A stretch of 64,000 nucleotides of DNA from Prorocentrum cordatum (lineage: Eukaryota > Sar > Dinophyceae > Prorocentrales > Prorocentraceae): positions 465,301 to 529,300 of the forward strand of contig CAUYUJ010019616.1 in assembly GCA_963575745.1 (NCBI GenBank), written 5' to 3'. Below the pieces are notes generated by a model. It did no database searches. It was not told where the DNA came from and saw only the letters and a program-made list of their open reading frames with translations. A program made the position numbers and the translations under genes. Positions 43,727 to 54,355 of the stretch are shown piece after piece; the first letter of the stretch is position 1, and every line of letters begins with the position of its first letter.

Positions 43727-45413
43727 ATGGCTGATGCTGCCGGTTCTCTCCGGCCAGCGCGCCGTGCGCAGCAGGCGGCTGCGCGCGGCGCCGTCCAGGG
43801 GAAGCTGTCGGCCGCCCTGGCGCGCGCGCAGGAGCTCGAGTCCAAGGTCGCGGACCTCGAGGCGGAGCTCGTGCGGACGCGGGATGTGCACAAGGCGGCG
43901 GCCCAGCAGGCTGTGGCCCTGGCGGGCACCGGCGCGGCTGGGGAGGTGGGCGACTTGTTGGCTGGAGAGCTGGTTGGTCGGCTCGCCCTCGAAGCGCCGC
44001 TTCTCGCAGCGAGCCTGGCCGCGGAGCAGGGGAGCGTGTCTTCTCCATGCGTGCCGACGCTGGGCAAGCAGAGGCGCAACGCGGCGGCGCACGTCTTCGG
44101 TACTGCCGTGGCGGTAATCGAGAAGGCGGGCAAGGCGGTGCTCAACGACATTCAGCGCAGTTCTGGGCGCCGCCTTCGCTCGTCCGCGAGGCGGAGCCGC
44201 GGTGGAGGTCGGCAACTCCGGGGTGCTGGTGCTCGTGACGGTGCTCCTTTTCCTCCTCGCCGCCCCGCTTGCGCTGGTCTGCAGTCTGGAGGGCACAGAC
44301 GCTGCGTGCGCAGGCCGCTGTCGGCGACGGCGGCGCCCGGTCGCCGCGTGCCTTCCGCGCGCGCCGCGGCCGATGCGGCGCCGCTGCACTGGGCCCTGGC
44401 TCGCCGCCGTGGGCGCGGCCTGCAGCCAGGCTCCGTCTTCGCGCTATCCGAGCGCGTTCGCCGCGCTTCCGGGCATAGGACTGCGCCTCTGGCGTCGGGC
44501 GCGCGCCGGTGGAAGTGGGTCGGCGGGAGCGGAGACGACGGCGACGCTAGCCTCCTTGCGCCTCCCGCTGGCGACGTTTCCCACCCGGACGACACGCTGG
44601 GTTCCAACATCTCCTCGGGCGTCGGGCGTCGGCTGCAACGACGGCGACGAGATCGGCGGGCTTTCCAGCCCCGGGGCGGATGATGGTAGAGACCGGGAGG
44701 GCGCAGTGGTCTGCAGCACCGCTTGCACGGCCACCTTGCCCACTCAAGCGTGTACGAGCATCGTGGGCGAGTACCTCCAGGCCAACCCTGCTGCGCTCCT
44801 CAACGGGGGCACCGTTCGGCCAGAGGTCGGCAAGAGGGAGCTCGGGCATCAACACTCCTTGGACGGCGACGCCCACGTCGACGCGGAGGAGAACGAGATG
44901 CTCGACGTCGGCGGCGCTGGAGGCGAGCCCTCCAGCTTCGGCGCGTCGGCCCAAGAGCGGGAGCTTGCTTCGCCCGTCATCTCCGGCTTCGTCCCCGACT
45001 CCACCCTGGTCTTGGGCGGCGGCAGTCGCAGGCAGTTGCGCGTGCTCCAGCTGCACATGGCGGCGAGCGATGCGGTCCCTCTCGCTGTCGGCGGGCCTGC
45101 GGAGCGCTCGGAGGCCCTCGACCGCCTCTCGCACGCCCAGCTGTGCTACGAGCAGGCTCGGCTAGTCTGCTCGGTCGTCCCGATGAGTCTGCAGGCCAGT
45201 GCCGTTGCTTGGCAGATCAGGGCCCGGCTGCAGCGATCGATCCTCAAGGGCTCGCTTTGTGGCGTCTCCGCATTGCCGTTGGCGTACCTCGAGGGTCTTG
45301 CCAGCGCGTCGGGCGACTATTCGCGGCGAGCGCTTCCCGAGCCTCGCCGTTCTTCCACGTCCTGCGACGTGCCTTTTCGAGGGAGCGGCTTCGGTGGTCT
45401 ACCCTCGGCTTGA
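43727..45413 (+). pseudogene. SL-tagged unit: coiled coil, then membrane segment, frameshifted
   Basis: Product not recognised. Starting at ATG 43727 one frame gives an Ala-rich coiled coil (ARAQELESKVADLEAELVRT, residues about 28-50) and reads well to about 44155 (VIEKAGKAVLNDIQRS). The reading then seems to move to another frame with a clear membrane segment (VLVLVTVLLFLLAAPLALVC, about 44217-44280), returns to the first frame for 44340-44640 (PLHWALARRRGRGLQPGSVF), and finally uses the second frame to a stop at 45411-45413 (EYLQANPAALLNGG, LSHAQLCYEQARLVCSVVP). Introns could explain some changes, but no clear splice sites are seen and an SL-tagged retrocopy should lack introns, so a decaying retrogene is preferred. 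GC-rich, in one GC style with the protease gene. Confidence 0.55.
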
Positions 45414-45580
45414 GGGTGGCACGGCCTGGCTGATAGCGCGCGCTGTGCTGTCACAGGTGACGCCGCGCACCTCCGCTCCCAGGGAGTGGCTTCGGTGGTC
45501 GACCGTCGGCTCGAGGGTGGCACGGCCTGGAGGCTGGCGCGGGCTGCGTTGTCCCAGGTGACGCCGCGCACCTGTCTCGG
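45375..45580 (+). repeat. Two-copy coding-like tandem repeat, 117 bp
   Basis: GGCTTCGGTGGTCTACC...GAGGGTGGCACGGCCTGG...CAGGTGACGCCGCGCACC is repeated 117 bases (39 codons) on. In one frame both read RLEGGTAW..ARA.LSQVTPRT. It begins at the 3' end of the unit above and may have been part of its protein. Confidence 0.75.
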
Positions 45581-45869
45581 AGCGCGTCTTTCGCTCTCCC
45601 CCTCCACTGCGGGGGCGCGAGAGCCCGAGCAGCCAGCGCGAGGGGCTCCAGCTGCGCTGGGGGCAGGGCCGCGCGTGGCTCCAGGGCGCGGCGATGGGGT
45701 TCTGCTCGGGCGGCGGCGTGTTGGCCCTTTGGCTCGCCCGCTCCTTTGCCACTCGAGGCCCCGCTTTTAGGCTATCGCCTGCCGCCTGCACCCTCGGCGA
45801 CCGCCACTGTGCGGTTGCTAGAACCTGATTTCGCGCCGCGCGGGCCTGGCACACAGCTAAAAAAGGCCC

Positions 45870-46290
45870 CACTGCCACAGCCCGCAAACCACACCCGCAT
45901 CCGATTCGGCACACCCCTCACCCGCTCCGTGGCCCCAAGGGGGCTCCACCGAAGGCCCCAGTGGCAGAATTCACATGGCGTACCAGCATCCTACTTGGCA
46001 CACCCCACACACGTTTCGCAGCCCCGGAGGGAGAGTTCCACCGACGACCCCAGCGGCACAGTCTGTATGATGTACCCACATCCGGGTTGGCACACCACTC
46101 AGATGTTTCATGGCCCCATAGGGAGCTCAACCGAAGGCCCCAAAGGCACTGTCAGCACCGTGCGCCCGCATCCGCTTTTGCACACCACTCACACTTCTCG
46201 CCCTTCACTGTTCCTAGGCCACATAAGCAGATCCACTGAAGGCGATTCGCACAACGAAAGTATCCACAGCTGCATATGGTTGGGTCCTTC
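45870..46290 (+). repeat. Satellite D locus 4 with array-end sequence
   Basis: Units CCGCATCCGCTTTTGCACAC, CCGCTCCGTGGCCCCAAGG, AGCTCAACCGAAGGCCCCA. It ends with CACAGCTGCATATGGTTGGG and TCCTTCGCCAGGATTG, as at 36500. Confidence 0.75.
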
Positions 46291-46359
46291 GCCAGGATTG
46301 TATGTTTGTGCTAGCGTTGTTCGCTTACAAATGGAATACATGCGTAGTCCGCTTTGAGA

Positions 46360-47420
46360 GAGATCCTTGTGTACCCGCCACAAATGAAGTCCTCTGTTAC
46401 TCCGCACCGCAGAGGTGCTCTTTTACGGTGCCGCAGAAGCAATATTGTTGCATCCGGTCCATCACTGAAGGAATCCTTTTCGAACCAACCACGCAAGCAG
46501 TCCCTTCATATTCCGCCACCGAAATATTCCTCTTCATTCTGTCACAACGAGAATCTTGTTACATGCCACCACGAGGGGAACCATCTTGTAATCGGCCACA
46601 ACAGGATTATCCCTGCATTCCGCCGCGTAAAGGATTCCCTGTGCGCATCGCCACATAAAGAATCCATTGGTAACCAACCACATACTGATTATTGTTATAT
46701 CCTGCCACACAAGATATGCTCTTGCAATCCACAACAAAGAGAAGCCTTTACTATTCCGCCACAAGAGGAATCCTTCCGTATTTTTGCCACATGTAATTCC
46801 TTGTATTCCGCCACCATGGGAACCGGCCGTAATGGGAACACTTGTGTATTCGGCAATAAAACCAATCCCTTAGTACTTCGCCACCGAAGGACATCCAGAG
46901 TGCTCCGCCACAACAGAAAATCTTTGCGTGTTCTGTAACAGTGGGAATCCTCTAGCATGTCGCCACAAGAGGCACCCACCCGTAATCGGCCACAACAGGA
47001 TTCTTCTTGAAAGCGCCACATAAGGAATTTCTTGGTAACCAAACGCAGAAGGATTTTTCATTCTGCCACACAAGGAATCCCTGATTAATCAATCCATCAC
47101 CGGAAGAATCCCTGAGTATTTCGCCACAGAACGAATCATTTAGTATTTTGCCACAGAGGAAATCCTTTTGCATTCCGCCACAAGGGGGACCTTTGTGCAG
47201 TCGGCCAGAAAGGGATTTCTTTTGACTTCCGCCACAAAAGGAACCTCTTTCTCATCCACCACAGAAGGATCATCTGCGTATTTCACCACAAGGTGAATGA
47301 TTCATTGCATCCTGCAAGACAGGGAGTCATTTCGCATCCTGCCACAACGGGTATCCTTGTGTATCCCGCCGTACAAAAAAATCTCATGACATTCGAACTC
47401 GGTATTACGCCGCCGGCGGA
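46360..47420 (+). repeat. Satellite E (~35 bp) locus 2, about 30 units
   Basis: Degenerate units with CCGCCACAANRGGAATCC and a variable CTTTYGTATT part. It is opposite in orientation to the locus at 42270-42530. Neither repeat nor spacer is constant, so this is not a CRISPR array. Confidence 0.8.
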
Positions 47421-47429
47421 AATAGCGCA

Positions 47430-47620
47430 TTACACAGGGATCACATGTGTGGAGGGACACAAGATGATTCATCTGGCTGGAATGGGAGAAGGCTTATTTT
47501 TGAATCGAACACGCATCGATTCCCTGCGCGGTGGATTGCAAAAAGCTGTCGTTCGTTGCTTGGTTGGACACTGGCGCCCCAACCGCCCAGGCCTTTCTCG
47601 TGCCTTGCGCCCCTCATCTA
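47430..47620. repeat. Right member of a distant inverted pair (partner 41460-41680)
   Basis: See the partner entry. Both members lie on the outer side of a satellite E array and next to a TCC-rich tract. Confidence 0.5.
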
Positions 47621-47749
47621 CCTCCTCCCTATTGTCACTCCTTACTCCTCATTTCCTCATTTCTCCTCCAGCTCCTCCCCCTCCCTTCTCCCCGCTTTTC
47701 CAGTTTCCTCCTCCTCCTTGCGTTCCTTTCCCCCTCCTCCTGCCCCCCC

Positions 47750-47795
47750 TCTGAGGAGGAGGAGGAGGAGGAGGAGAAGGAGGAGGAGGAGGAGT
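47750..47795 (+). repeat. (GGA)n tract
   Basis: Short GGA run after a pyrimidine-rich stretch (47600-47750). Confidence 0.85.
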
Positions 47796-48024
47796 GCAAG
47801 GCGGGGGGGCGGGGTGAACGGGGGGTGGAACGATGAGAGAAGGAACGGTGGAGCAGTGGACCAGTGCAGTGAGTAGTTTCATATTGTTGTTTGTTGTCTC
47901 TTCATAGGTTTTCGTTTGTGTGTGTGTGTCAGTCCTGGGTGTTTGGTTTCTAGGTTGCTTTGTTTATTCCCCATATCCTAAGATGGGGTTCTTGTTATCA
48001 CTCGGACGCCGCCGACTCCAGAGG

Positions 48025-48320
48025 GAACACACCTACTCATACACAGACTTACTCATACTCAGACCTACTCATACTCATACCTTCTCATGGCCTGACTTAC
48101 TCAACACGCAACATGGAGGCCTACTCATACTCAGACTTACTCATGCTGGGACTCCTTCATACCCAGACTTACTCATACCCATACTCGTTCCCAGACCTGC
48201 TCATACACAGACTTACTCATACTCAGACCTACACATACTCAGACCTTCTCATAGTCTGAGTTGCTCAACGCACGGACTGAGACCTACTCATACTCAGACC
48301 TAATCATACTCAGACTCGCA
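48025..48320 (+). repeat. ACTCATACTCAGAC minisatellite
   Basis: About 20 degenerate 14-15-bp units (CTACTCATACTCAGACTT and variants) leading into the 152-bp array. A trace of the same word recurs at 50630-50670. Confidence 0.9.
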
Positions 48321-48328
48321 AGGGGAGC

Positions 48329-49310
48329 CGCCAGAGGTGTTTACACGGGCCCGTTCGCGGCCAAATTGTGGGGATGTCTCAAGCGGCTTGCTCGTTTTCA
48401 TGCCCAACTCATTTGCTTTCAGAGCAGATTGTGAGGGTGTCTCAGGCGGGGCGCTGGTTTCAGCACCCCTTAAGGTGAGACGCAAGGGGTGTTTTCACGG
48501 GCTCGTTCGCGGCCAGTTTGTGGGGATGTCTCAGGCGGTTTGCGCGTTCGCATGCCCAACATCCTTGGCTTTCAGAGCAGATTGTGAGGATGTCTCAGGC
48601 GGGGCGCTGGTTTCAGCACTCCTAAGGGGAGCCGCAAGGGGTGTTTTCACGGGCTCGTTCGCGGCCAGTTTGTGGGGATGTCTCAGGCGGTTTGCGCGTT
48701 CGCATGCCCAACATCCTTGGCTTTCAGAGCAGATTGTGAGGATGTCTCAGGCGGGGCGCTGGTTTCAGCACTCCTAAGGGGAGCCGCAAGGGGTGTTTTC
48801 ACGAGCCCGTTCGCGGCCAGTTTGTGGGGATGTCTCAAGCGGTTTGCTCGTTTTCTTGCCCAACATCCTTGGCTTTCAGAGCAGATTGTGAGGATGTCTC
48901 AGGCGGGGCGCTGGTTTCAGCACTCCTAAGGGGAGACGCAAGGGGTGTTTTCACGGGCCCGTTTGCGGCCAGTTTGTGGGGATGTCCCAGCTGGTTTGCG
49001 TGTTTTCATGCCCAACATCTTTTGCTTTCAGATCAGATTTTGAGGATGTCTCAGGCGGGGCGTTGGTTTCAGCACCTCCAAAAGGAGCGGCCAATGGGTA
49101 GGACACAGGCCCGTTCGCGGCCAGTTTGTGGGGATGTTTCAAGCGGTTTGCGTGTTTTCATGCCCAACATCCTTTGCTTTCAGAACAGATTTTGAGGACG
49201 TCTCTGGCGGTGCGCTGGTTTCAGCACCGTTAGGGAGAGCCGCCAGAGGGGGAGGGACACGGGCCCGTTCGCGGCCAGTTTGCGGGGGTGTCTCAGGCGG
49301 TTGGCTTGTT
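48329..49310 (+). repeat. 152-bp satellite array, seven units
   Basis: Units start near 48329, 48481, 48633, 48785, 48937, 49089 and 49241. Landmarks are GTTCGCGGCCAGTTTGTGGG, GATGTCTCAGGCGG, CATGCCCAACATCC, TTTCAGAGCAGATT and GGGCGCTGGTTTCAGCAC. GATGTCTCAGGCGG appears twice per unit, so the unit is itself an old dimer. The middle units are nearly identical. A fragment, TTTCTCAGGCGGTTTGCTTG, is found at 54520. Confidence 0.95.
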
Positions 49311-49329
49311 TTCATGTTGCGAGGAAGGG

Positions 49330-49640
49330 GATGAGGCGTGCTGTTCCCTTGGGTCGTGCTCCGGCACGTACCCTCTGGGACGCACGGAGGAAGGAGTCGA
49401 GGCGTGTTGGTCCCTTGGGTCGTGCTCCGGTACGTACCCTCTGAGACGCACGGAGGAAGGAGTCGAGGCGTGCTGGTCCCTTGGGTCGTGCTCCGGCACG
49501 TACCCTCTGGGGCGCACGGAGGAAGCAGTCGAGGCGTGCTGGTCCCTTGGGTCGTGCTCCGGCACGTACCCTCTGGGACGCACGGAGGGATGAGACGAGG
49601 CGTGCTGGTCCTCTGGGTCGTGCTCCGGCCCGTGCAAGCG
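49330..49640 (+). repeat. 66-bp (22-codon) tandem repeat
   Basis: GAGGCGTGCTGGTCCCTTGG, GTCGTGCTCCGGCACGTACC and CTCTGGGACGCACGGAGGAA recur at 49333, 49399, 49465, 49531 and 49597. The 66-bp period keeps reading frame, and several frames stay open through it. It leads directly into the coding-like stretch below. Confidence 0.95.
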
Positions 49641-50011
49641 CTGCCGCTGTCAGCGCAGACGCGCGTTTTGCTCGGGCGCTCGGCAGCCTTCTGGCATGGT
49701 TGGCTTCCGTGGGCGGAGCTTCGACTGTCGGAGCAAGTTGCGCAGATCTGGGCACCTTCGCAGCAACGGGGTTGGGCCTGTCGCCCACGGAGACAGAGGC
49801 GGCCGTATCGCAATTGCTGGATGACGGCGCCGTTTGCGAGGCGATCGATAACCATCTCCAGGTGCTGGAAGCGCACGGTTCTTATTCCAGCGCGGCTGCG
49901 AACGGAGGCGGCGGCGTCAATGGGGCGCTGGGCGACGCGCGGTTCATCGCGGAGGGGGCCGACCAAGAGTCCGACATGGCACAGCTGGCAGATATGAGGT
50001 CGCAGGCGTAG
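49630..50011 (+). CDS. Coding-like exon, resembles RPA32 C-terminal winged helix (partial)
   Basis: From about 49630 to the stop TAG at 50009-50011 one frame reads a balanced, acidic sequence ending SDMAQLADMRSQA. LSPTETEAAVSQLLDDGAVC followed by EAIDNHLQVLEAHG fits the end of the RPA32 (replication protein A, 32-kDa subunit) winged helix, where families show an AV.FL..EG.IYST.D.DH pattern; that domain binds repair and replication partners. The match is by eye and short. The start is not defined: the open frame runs back into the 66-bp repeat, so this may be a last exon or a fused fragment. Confidence 0.35.
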
Positions 50012-50029
50012 TGATTCCTGTCGTGCCTC

Positions 50030-50260
50030 TGGCCCTTCGCCCCGATGCCAAGCGCAGAAAGTTTTTTTTGGCGTTGCCAGCTAGGCCCGATGCCAAGTGC
50101 GGACGGCCAAAGCCGAGGCGCAAACCGCGAGTGTGCCATTTGTAGCACTTTGCCTTTTGCACGTCATGTACCTGCGACTTCTGTTTGCGTTGCCAGCTAG
50201 GCCCGATGCGAAGTGCGGACGGTTAAAGCTGAGGTGCAGGTCGCGAGGTGCCGTTTGAAG
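50030..50260 (+). repeat. Two-copy tandem repeat, about 121 bp
   Basis: GCGTTGCCAGCTAGGCCCGA, TGCGGACGG and AAAGCYGAGGYGCA occur at about 50071 and 50192. It may be the 3' flank of the exon above. 50260-51060 shows no gene I can support. Confidence 0.75.
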
Positions 50261-51064
50261 CACTTGTCATTCGTACTCCCTTCTGGTGCTTCGGATGCGG
50301 CGCCGAAGGAATTCTTTGCCTTGGCAAAAATCAGATGCGCGGGCATATGCACGTTCATGAATGCATGTGCGTGGTGGATGTGCAGCCGCGCTGCGCGCGC
50401 GTGAGCTCGCCGCTCTCATCGACGCGCTCGTGGAGCAAACAACTATCATGGACACATGCCCGCCGCGGCAGTATCCTACAACATGATATGCACACATGGC
50501 CTTGTTTGGCTAAGCGCGTTTTACACATCCCATGACCAACTATCTTAAAACACGCGCGCATTACCACAGGCTGAGGAGGGCACGGCCTGGCAGCTGAGGG
50601 GGAGCGAATGGGAGGCTCAGAGTCAGTCATACTCAATGCTCACTCTGATTCATACTCACCCACTCGCATTCGGATTCATTCGTCTTCGTCGGCCTCGTCG
50701 CCCATGTGGACGCGCTATTATTGTCAAGCGCTCATGAACAGACGCTCACTATGGCATGACATAAAACATGATATGCACCGATGGGGAGTTTCACGCAGTG
50801 AGTAATTGATATTTGCGTTTTGCTTGATTTGATCTTCCACCGCCCATCTGGGCAATTCTCTCACACGTGGAATCAATGCGAAACGCCCTCACATGAGGGA
50901 CGCATGATTCGATCCTTTCATAGCGGCAGTTCAGGGATGAGGGCGGGTTTCTGGATAATGAGGATGATGACGAGCAAACGGGATGATGTGGATGATGGGG
51001 GCGTGACTCATCAACCTCCTTTTCCTGCTCCTCGGACTCCTCTGGCACGTTTTTAGAATGATCG

Positions 51065-51475
51065 GTAGAAAAGGCGAAGGAGGAGGTGCGGGATGAGGAG
51101 GATTTGGAGGAAGAGGAGGAGACGAAGGAATCGAAGGTCGAGGAGGAGACGAAGGAAAACGAGGAGAAGTAGTTCCGAGAAGGATGAGGTAGACCTTTGA
51201 TGGATATGCGGGGAATTGATGGCGGGAAAGAGGAGGAGACGAAGAAAACGGATGATGAGGAGGAGAAGGAGAAGGAAAAGGAGAAGGAGAAGGAGAAGGA
51301 GAAGGAGAAGGAGGAGGAGGGGGAGGAGGAGGAGGAGGAAGGGGAGGCGAACGAAGAGCGGGAGGAGGAGGATCAGGAGGAGAAGACGAAGAAAGAGGAG
51401 GAGGAAACAAAGGAAGAGAAGAAGAAGGAAGAGGAAACGACAGAAGAGAGAGAGAGAGAGAGAGAGAACGCATAG
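51065..51475 (+). repeat. Purine tract (GAAGGA, GGAGGA, AGAG)
   Basis: Over 400 bases almost all purine on the plus strand; the poly-Glu/Lys frames are artefacts. Confidence 0.9.
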
Positions 51476-51769
51476 CAGTGCCATTGTAAAAGCGCACAAA
51501 CGTGGGGGGTGGGGTTATGCCTCCCAATCCCTTTCCCGGACCCTCGTGGTGCTTAGTTGGAGGTTTTTTGGGCGTGCCGTGGAAGCTTCGGATGCCTTTT
51601 TGGCGTGTTTGTTCATGCGCGATGAGCCATATTGGACGCTCGTAGGACCGCAAGGGCGAGAATCCGAACATCTCGTAGGGGCTTGCAGCGTTGCAGTGAG
51701 TCCGGTTTATTCGGCCGGCCCCGAGTGCTTTCAAGACGGTTCAAAAGGCACCCAAGATGGTTCCAGGAT

Positions 51770-52330
51770 TTGCCCCTTGAGATCATCTGTCGCCGCGCCC
51801 TTTGTTCCGACGCGCGGCCTTACGTCTTGGGGAGGGTGCCTCGGCCACCAGGGCAAACTCCGCTTCGGACGCGGTGGGTTTGCCGCAGGGGTTGAAGCGG
51901 TGCCGGCTTCGTCTACCTGGTGCGTGGGACGCAGGGTTTGCCGTGGTGTCGGCGTCGTCCATTTGGGCGCGCCGCGAATAAACGGCGCGGCGACATTTGA
52001 AGGCACGCTGGAAGTTCGGATTCTGGATGACGCTCCCTACGCTGCCTGGAAGTGCCCTGAATCGCCCGAGGCCGTTTGTCGAAGGGGGGGCCTTGGGCCC
52101 CTGGAGTGCATCTTCGCTGTGGCACACGTCGGCGCGCCACTTGTGCCGGCGCGCGGCCTTGCGCCTGGGGGAGACGCATGCGGGAGCCAGGGCGAACGCC
52201 CCCTCGGGCGCAGGGCTCGCTGTGGGTTTGCCGCGCGGCGGCCTCGTGTGCCTATGGCGTGGGGCGCGGGGTTTGCCGTGGGCTTGCCATGATGTCGGCG
52301 TCGTCCATCTGGGTAGTCGAGAACGGGCGA
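51770..52330. repeat. Diverged two-copy duplication, about 345 bp apart
   Basis: Copy 1 (51785-51975) and copy 2 (52125-52315) share, in order, CGCGCGGCCTTRCGYCTKGG, GGGCRAACKCC, GTGGGTTTGCCGC, GGGTTTGCCGTGG and GTCGGCGTCGTCCAT. The minus frame is open over both, but Pro/Arg-rich and with no motif, so I call no gene. Confidence 0.7.
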
Positions 52331-52440
52331 CGCTGGAGGATTCTGAGCGACACGAGGATACTCCCATTCGGTGCACGCGGCGCGGTGGCCGATCTTTGTG
52401 AGCCGCCTCGGGGCGATGGCCGACGGGCACGGGGTTGGCC

Positions 52441-52764
52441 CTAGCTGGTTTGCCAGTTCGCCGGCCCTGTTGCCACCTTCCCTGCAGCCACTTGCATTGT
52501 GACCAGCGCGATGCATATGATACTTGAGAGGGGCCCCACGAATCGTTGGGCGGTCGCTACATACTGCAACCTGCCGATGATGATAGTGTCCAGTTCGTGT
52601 TTCACCCCATCGAGTCGCTTTCTCAGCAGGTTTGCGGATGCGGAATCACTCAGCACGCCGTGTACGTTCAGATGATTCCTGAGCTTCAGCACTCTTAGTT
52701 CATCTTGACACTGCTGTTGCAGACTCCGATCGCGCTTGCACGCATCGGCGAGTACAGTTCTCAT
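52441..52764 (-). CDS. Hypothetical protein, 107 codons
   Basis: ATG at the minus-strand start 52764. Helical, charged N-terminal part (DRSLQQQCQDELRVLKLRNH, SASANLLRKRLDGVKHELDT) followed by a hydrophobic segment (GPLSSIICIALVTMQVA). Composition is unlike the repeat-derived frames around it. No family is recognised, no SL relic is seen, and it could be one exon of a longer gene. Confidence 0.3.
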   Translation of the reverse strand: MRTVLADACKRDRSLQQQCQDELRVLKLRNHLNVHGVLSDSASANLLRKRLDGVKHELDTIIIGRLQYVATAQRFVGPLSSIICIALVTMQVAAGKVATGPANWQTS

Positions 52765-53694
52765 CCTCGCGCGACCTCAGTGCACAGCCAGATGCATTCG
52801 TTGCCCTTTCCCCCCTCATAAACTATCAGACCGATGCCGGTCCGACTTTGGATTTCGATTCCGTGCCGATGCAGGCCGCTGCGACGCACATGTCGACACG
52901 ATCCGATTTCCCAGCTTGATGCTGACTGATACGGCCGATTGGAAACTGGCCGCAGGTCGCCCCGCGATGTCCCGGGGCTCCTGGGCGGACCTCGGACCCG
53001 TCGTGAGCAACCTCCGGGCGAACCGCCAGGAGCTCCCGCGCCACCCTCCGAGGCTTTCTGCTCGCCCCACTCGCGCCCGCCAGACGCGCCATCAGTGCAC
53101 GGCGGAGACCTGGCAAGCTCTTGGCCCCTGGACTCCGACCTGCTCGTGCTCCGCTCCCGGCGTGTTTCCTCGATGTCTGCCTCCGGAGGCCGCTGTCGGG
53201 CCCCGGGGCCGTGTTCCAGGACGAACAACCGGCCCCCGGGAAGAAGTCGGGGCCTCTCCATGGATGACAAAGTCTGCTCGTCGGATGTGCGCGGGGCGGG
53301 GGGGGGGCAGCTGCCCGCTTCGTTCGCCGCCAGGCCTCCTCCCTCTCCTGCTGCTCCTTCTCCTCCCCCCCTCCCGTCGGTGAACTGTGGCTTCCACTCC
53401 TCCCAAGCGTCGGGGAAACGTAAGGCTCGAGTGCGCCTGAACTCGGGTTTGCCGGCGCTTTTTGACGAGCCGGTCCTAGATTCTGGCGGCCCAGGTGTTG
53501 TGGGATGTCTGCAGCGGGAGCCCGTGTCAAATGTCAGACTGGGTCTCGTCATTTCCCTGACAGCCCCGTCAGGCCAACCCGAGTCCCCCGAACCCGAAAC
53601 TTACGTCTCCCCGATCTTTGTGCCCTCTCTTCGCCAGCCTTCCTCGCGGGCCGCTTGGGCTCGGGCTCGCCTCCGGGTTTGTACGGCCTTCGCT

Positions 53695-53990
53695 GTGTGT
53701 TCTTGCTCCGCGATTCTCGTGTCTTGTTCGGCGCCGCTACAGAGGATGGTGGCTGCGCTGCCCAGGGGCTGTTTTTGTTGTTGGGAAGGCCTCATGGCCG
53801 GTGCCGCCGACCTAGATGGGGGACGACGACGGCGGCGGCGACGACGACGCTGACGCTCTGGAGCCCTTCTTGAGGCACTCTTCGGAGCCTCTTGGGCTCT
53901 GTTGGGATGTTTTTGCCAAGCGATTCGGTTTTTCGACGCCGCTAGAGGAAGGCGGATGCGCTGCCAAGGGACCCTTATTTCTCTCCTGAT
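53695..53990 (+). repeat. Coding-like direct repeat, about 220 bp apart
   Basis: GATTCTCGTGTCTTGTTCGG...CGCCGCTACAGAGGATGGTGG...GCGCTGCC and GATTCGGTTTTTCGACGCCG...CTAGAGGAAGGCGGATGCGCTGCC are related (compare the words CGCCGCTA and GCGCTGCC). Both read (F)GAAT/STPL-EDGGCAA or EEGGCAA. Confidence 0.45.
53816..53989 (+). CDS. Small hypothetical ORF, 57 residues
   Basis: ATG at 53816, TGA at 53987-53989. It starts with an Asp/Gly-rich stretch and goes on LEPFLRHSSEPLGLCWDVFA, a balanced sequence. No family is recognised. It overlaps the second copy of the direct repeat. Confidence 0.2.
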   Translation: MGDDDGGGDDDADALEPFLRHSSEPLGLCWDVFAKRFGFSTPLEEGGCAAKGPLFLS

Positions 53991-54144
53991 GAGTTTCCCC
54001 TGGTGACAACGGGCGTGATCTGTGGAGGGGGGGAGGGGAAGAGGGGGCAGCGGTGCGTCACGAGTCGCGCCTGCGCCGTCTGGGGATGCCCGAGAGTGGC
54101 TCATTCCCAGGCGGCGCCGGCGCGGATCGTGACGTGACCAGGGC

Positions 54145-54355
54145 TATGATGTTCCAACCTATTTCAGCCTTGACCACCAGAACGAATTTCCAGCAAAGTA
54201 CCGGAACTCGAGGGTTTTCACGTGTAGGGCCCTGGGAGACACTCGTCCGACACTGTTTCGACACTCTTTCGACTCTTTTTCGACACTTTTCCAGGCGCTC
54301 GAAATTAATTCTGGGATGGTTTTCGCCGAACGAGATGATTAGCACCGCGCAAGTG
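54145..54355 (+). repeat. Interspersed repeat family F copy 2
   Basis: CTTGACCACCAG, GGGTTTTCACGTGTAGGGCC, CTGGGAGACACTCG, CCGACACTGTTTCG and CGCTCGAAATTAATTCTGGG follow the order seen at 17805 and 55185. A short TTTCGACACT expansion is specific to this copy. Confidence 0.7.

Noticed and set aside
46360-47420. CRISPR-like array of ~35-bp repeats
   Set aside because: Repeats are degenerate, spacers are not distinct, no cas genes, and the genome is eukaryotic.
49338-49997. Alternative 219-codon frame through the 66-bp repeat
   Set aside because: After the repeat it turns into Trp/Arg-rich sequence, while the frame ending at 50011 has balanced, acidic composition.
52939-53853. 304-codon plus-strand frame
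   Set aside because: Pro/Ser/Arg-rich with a 263-codon overlapping frame on the other strand and no motif; kept only as undecided GC-rich sequence.
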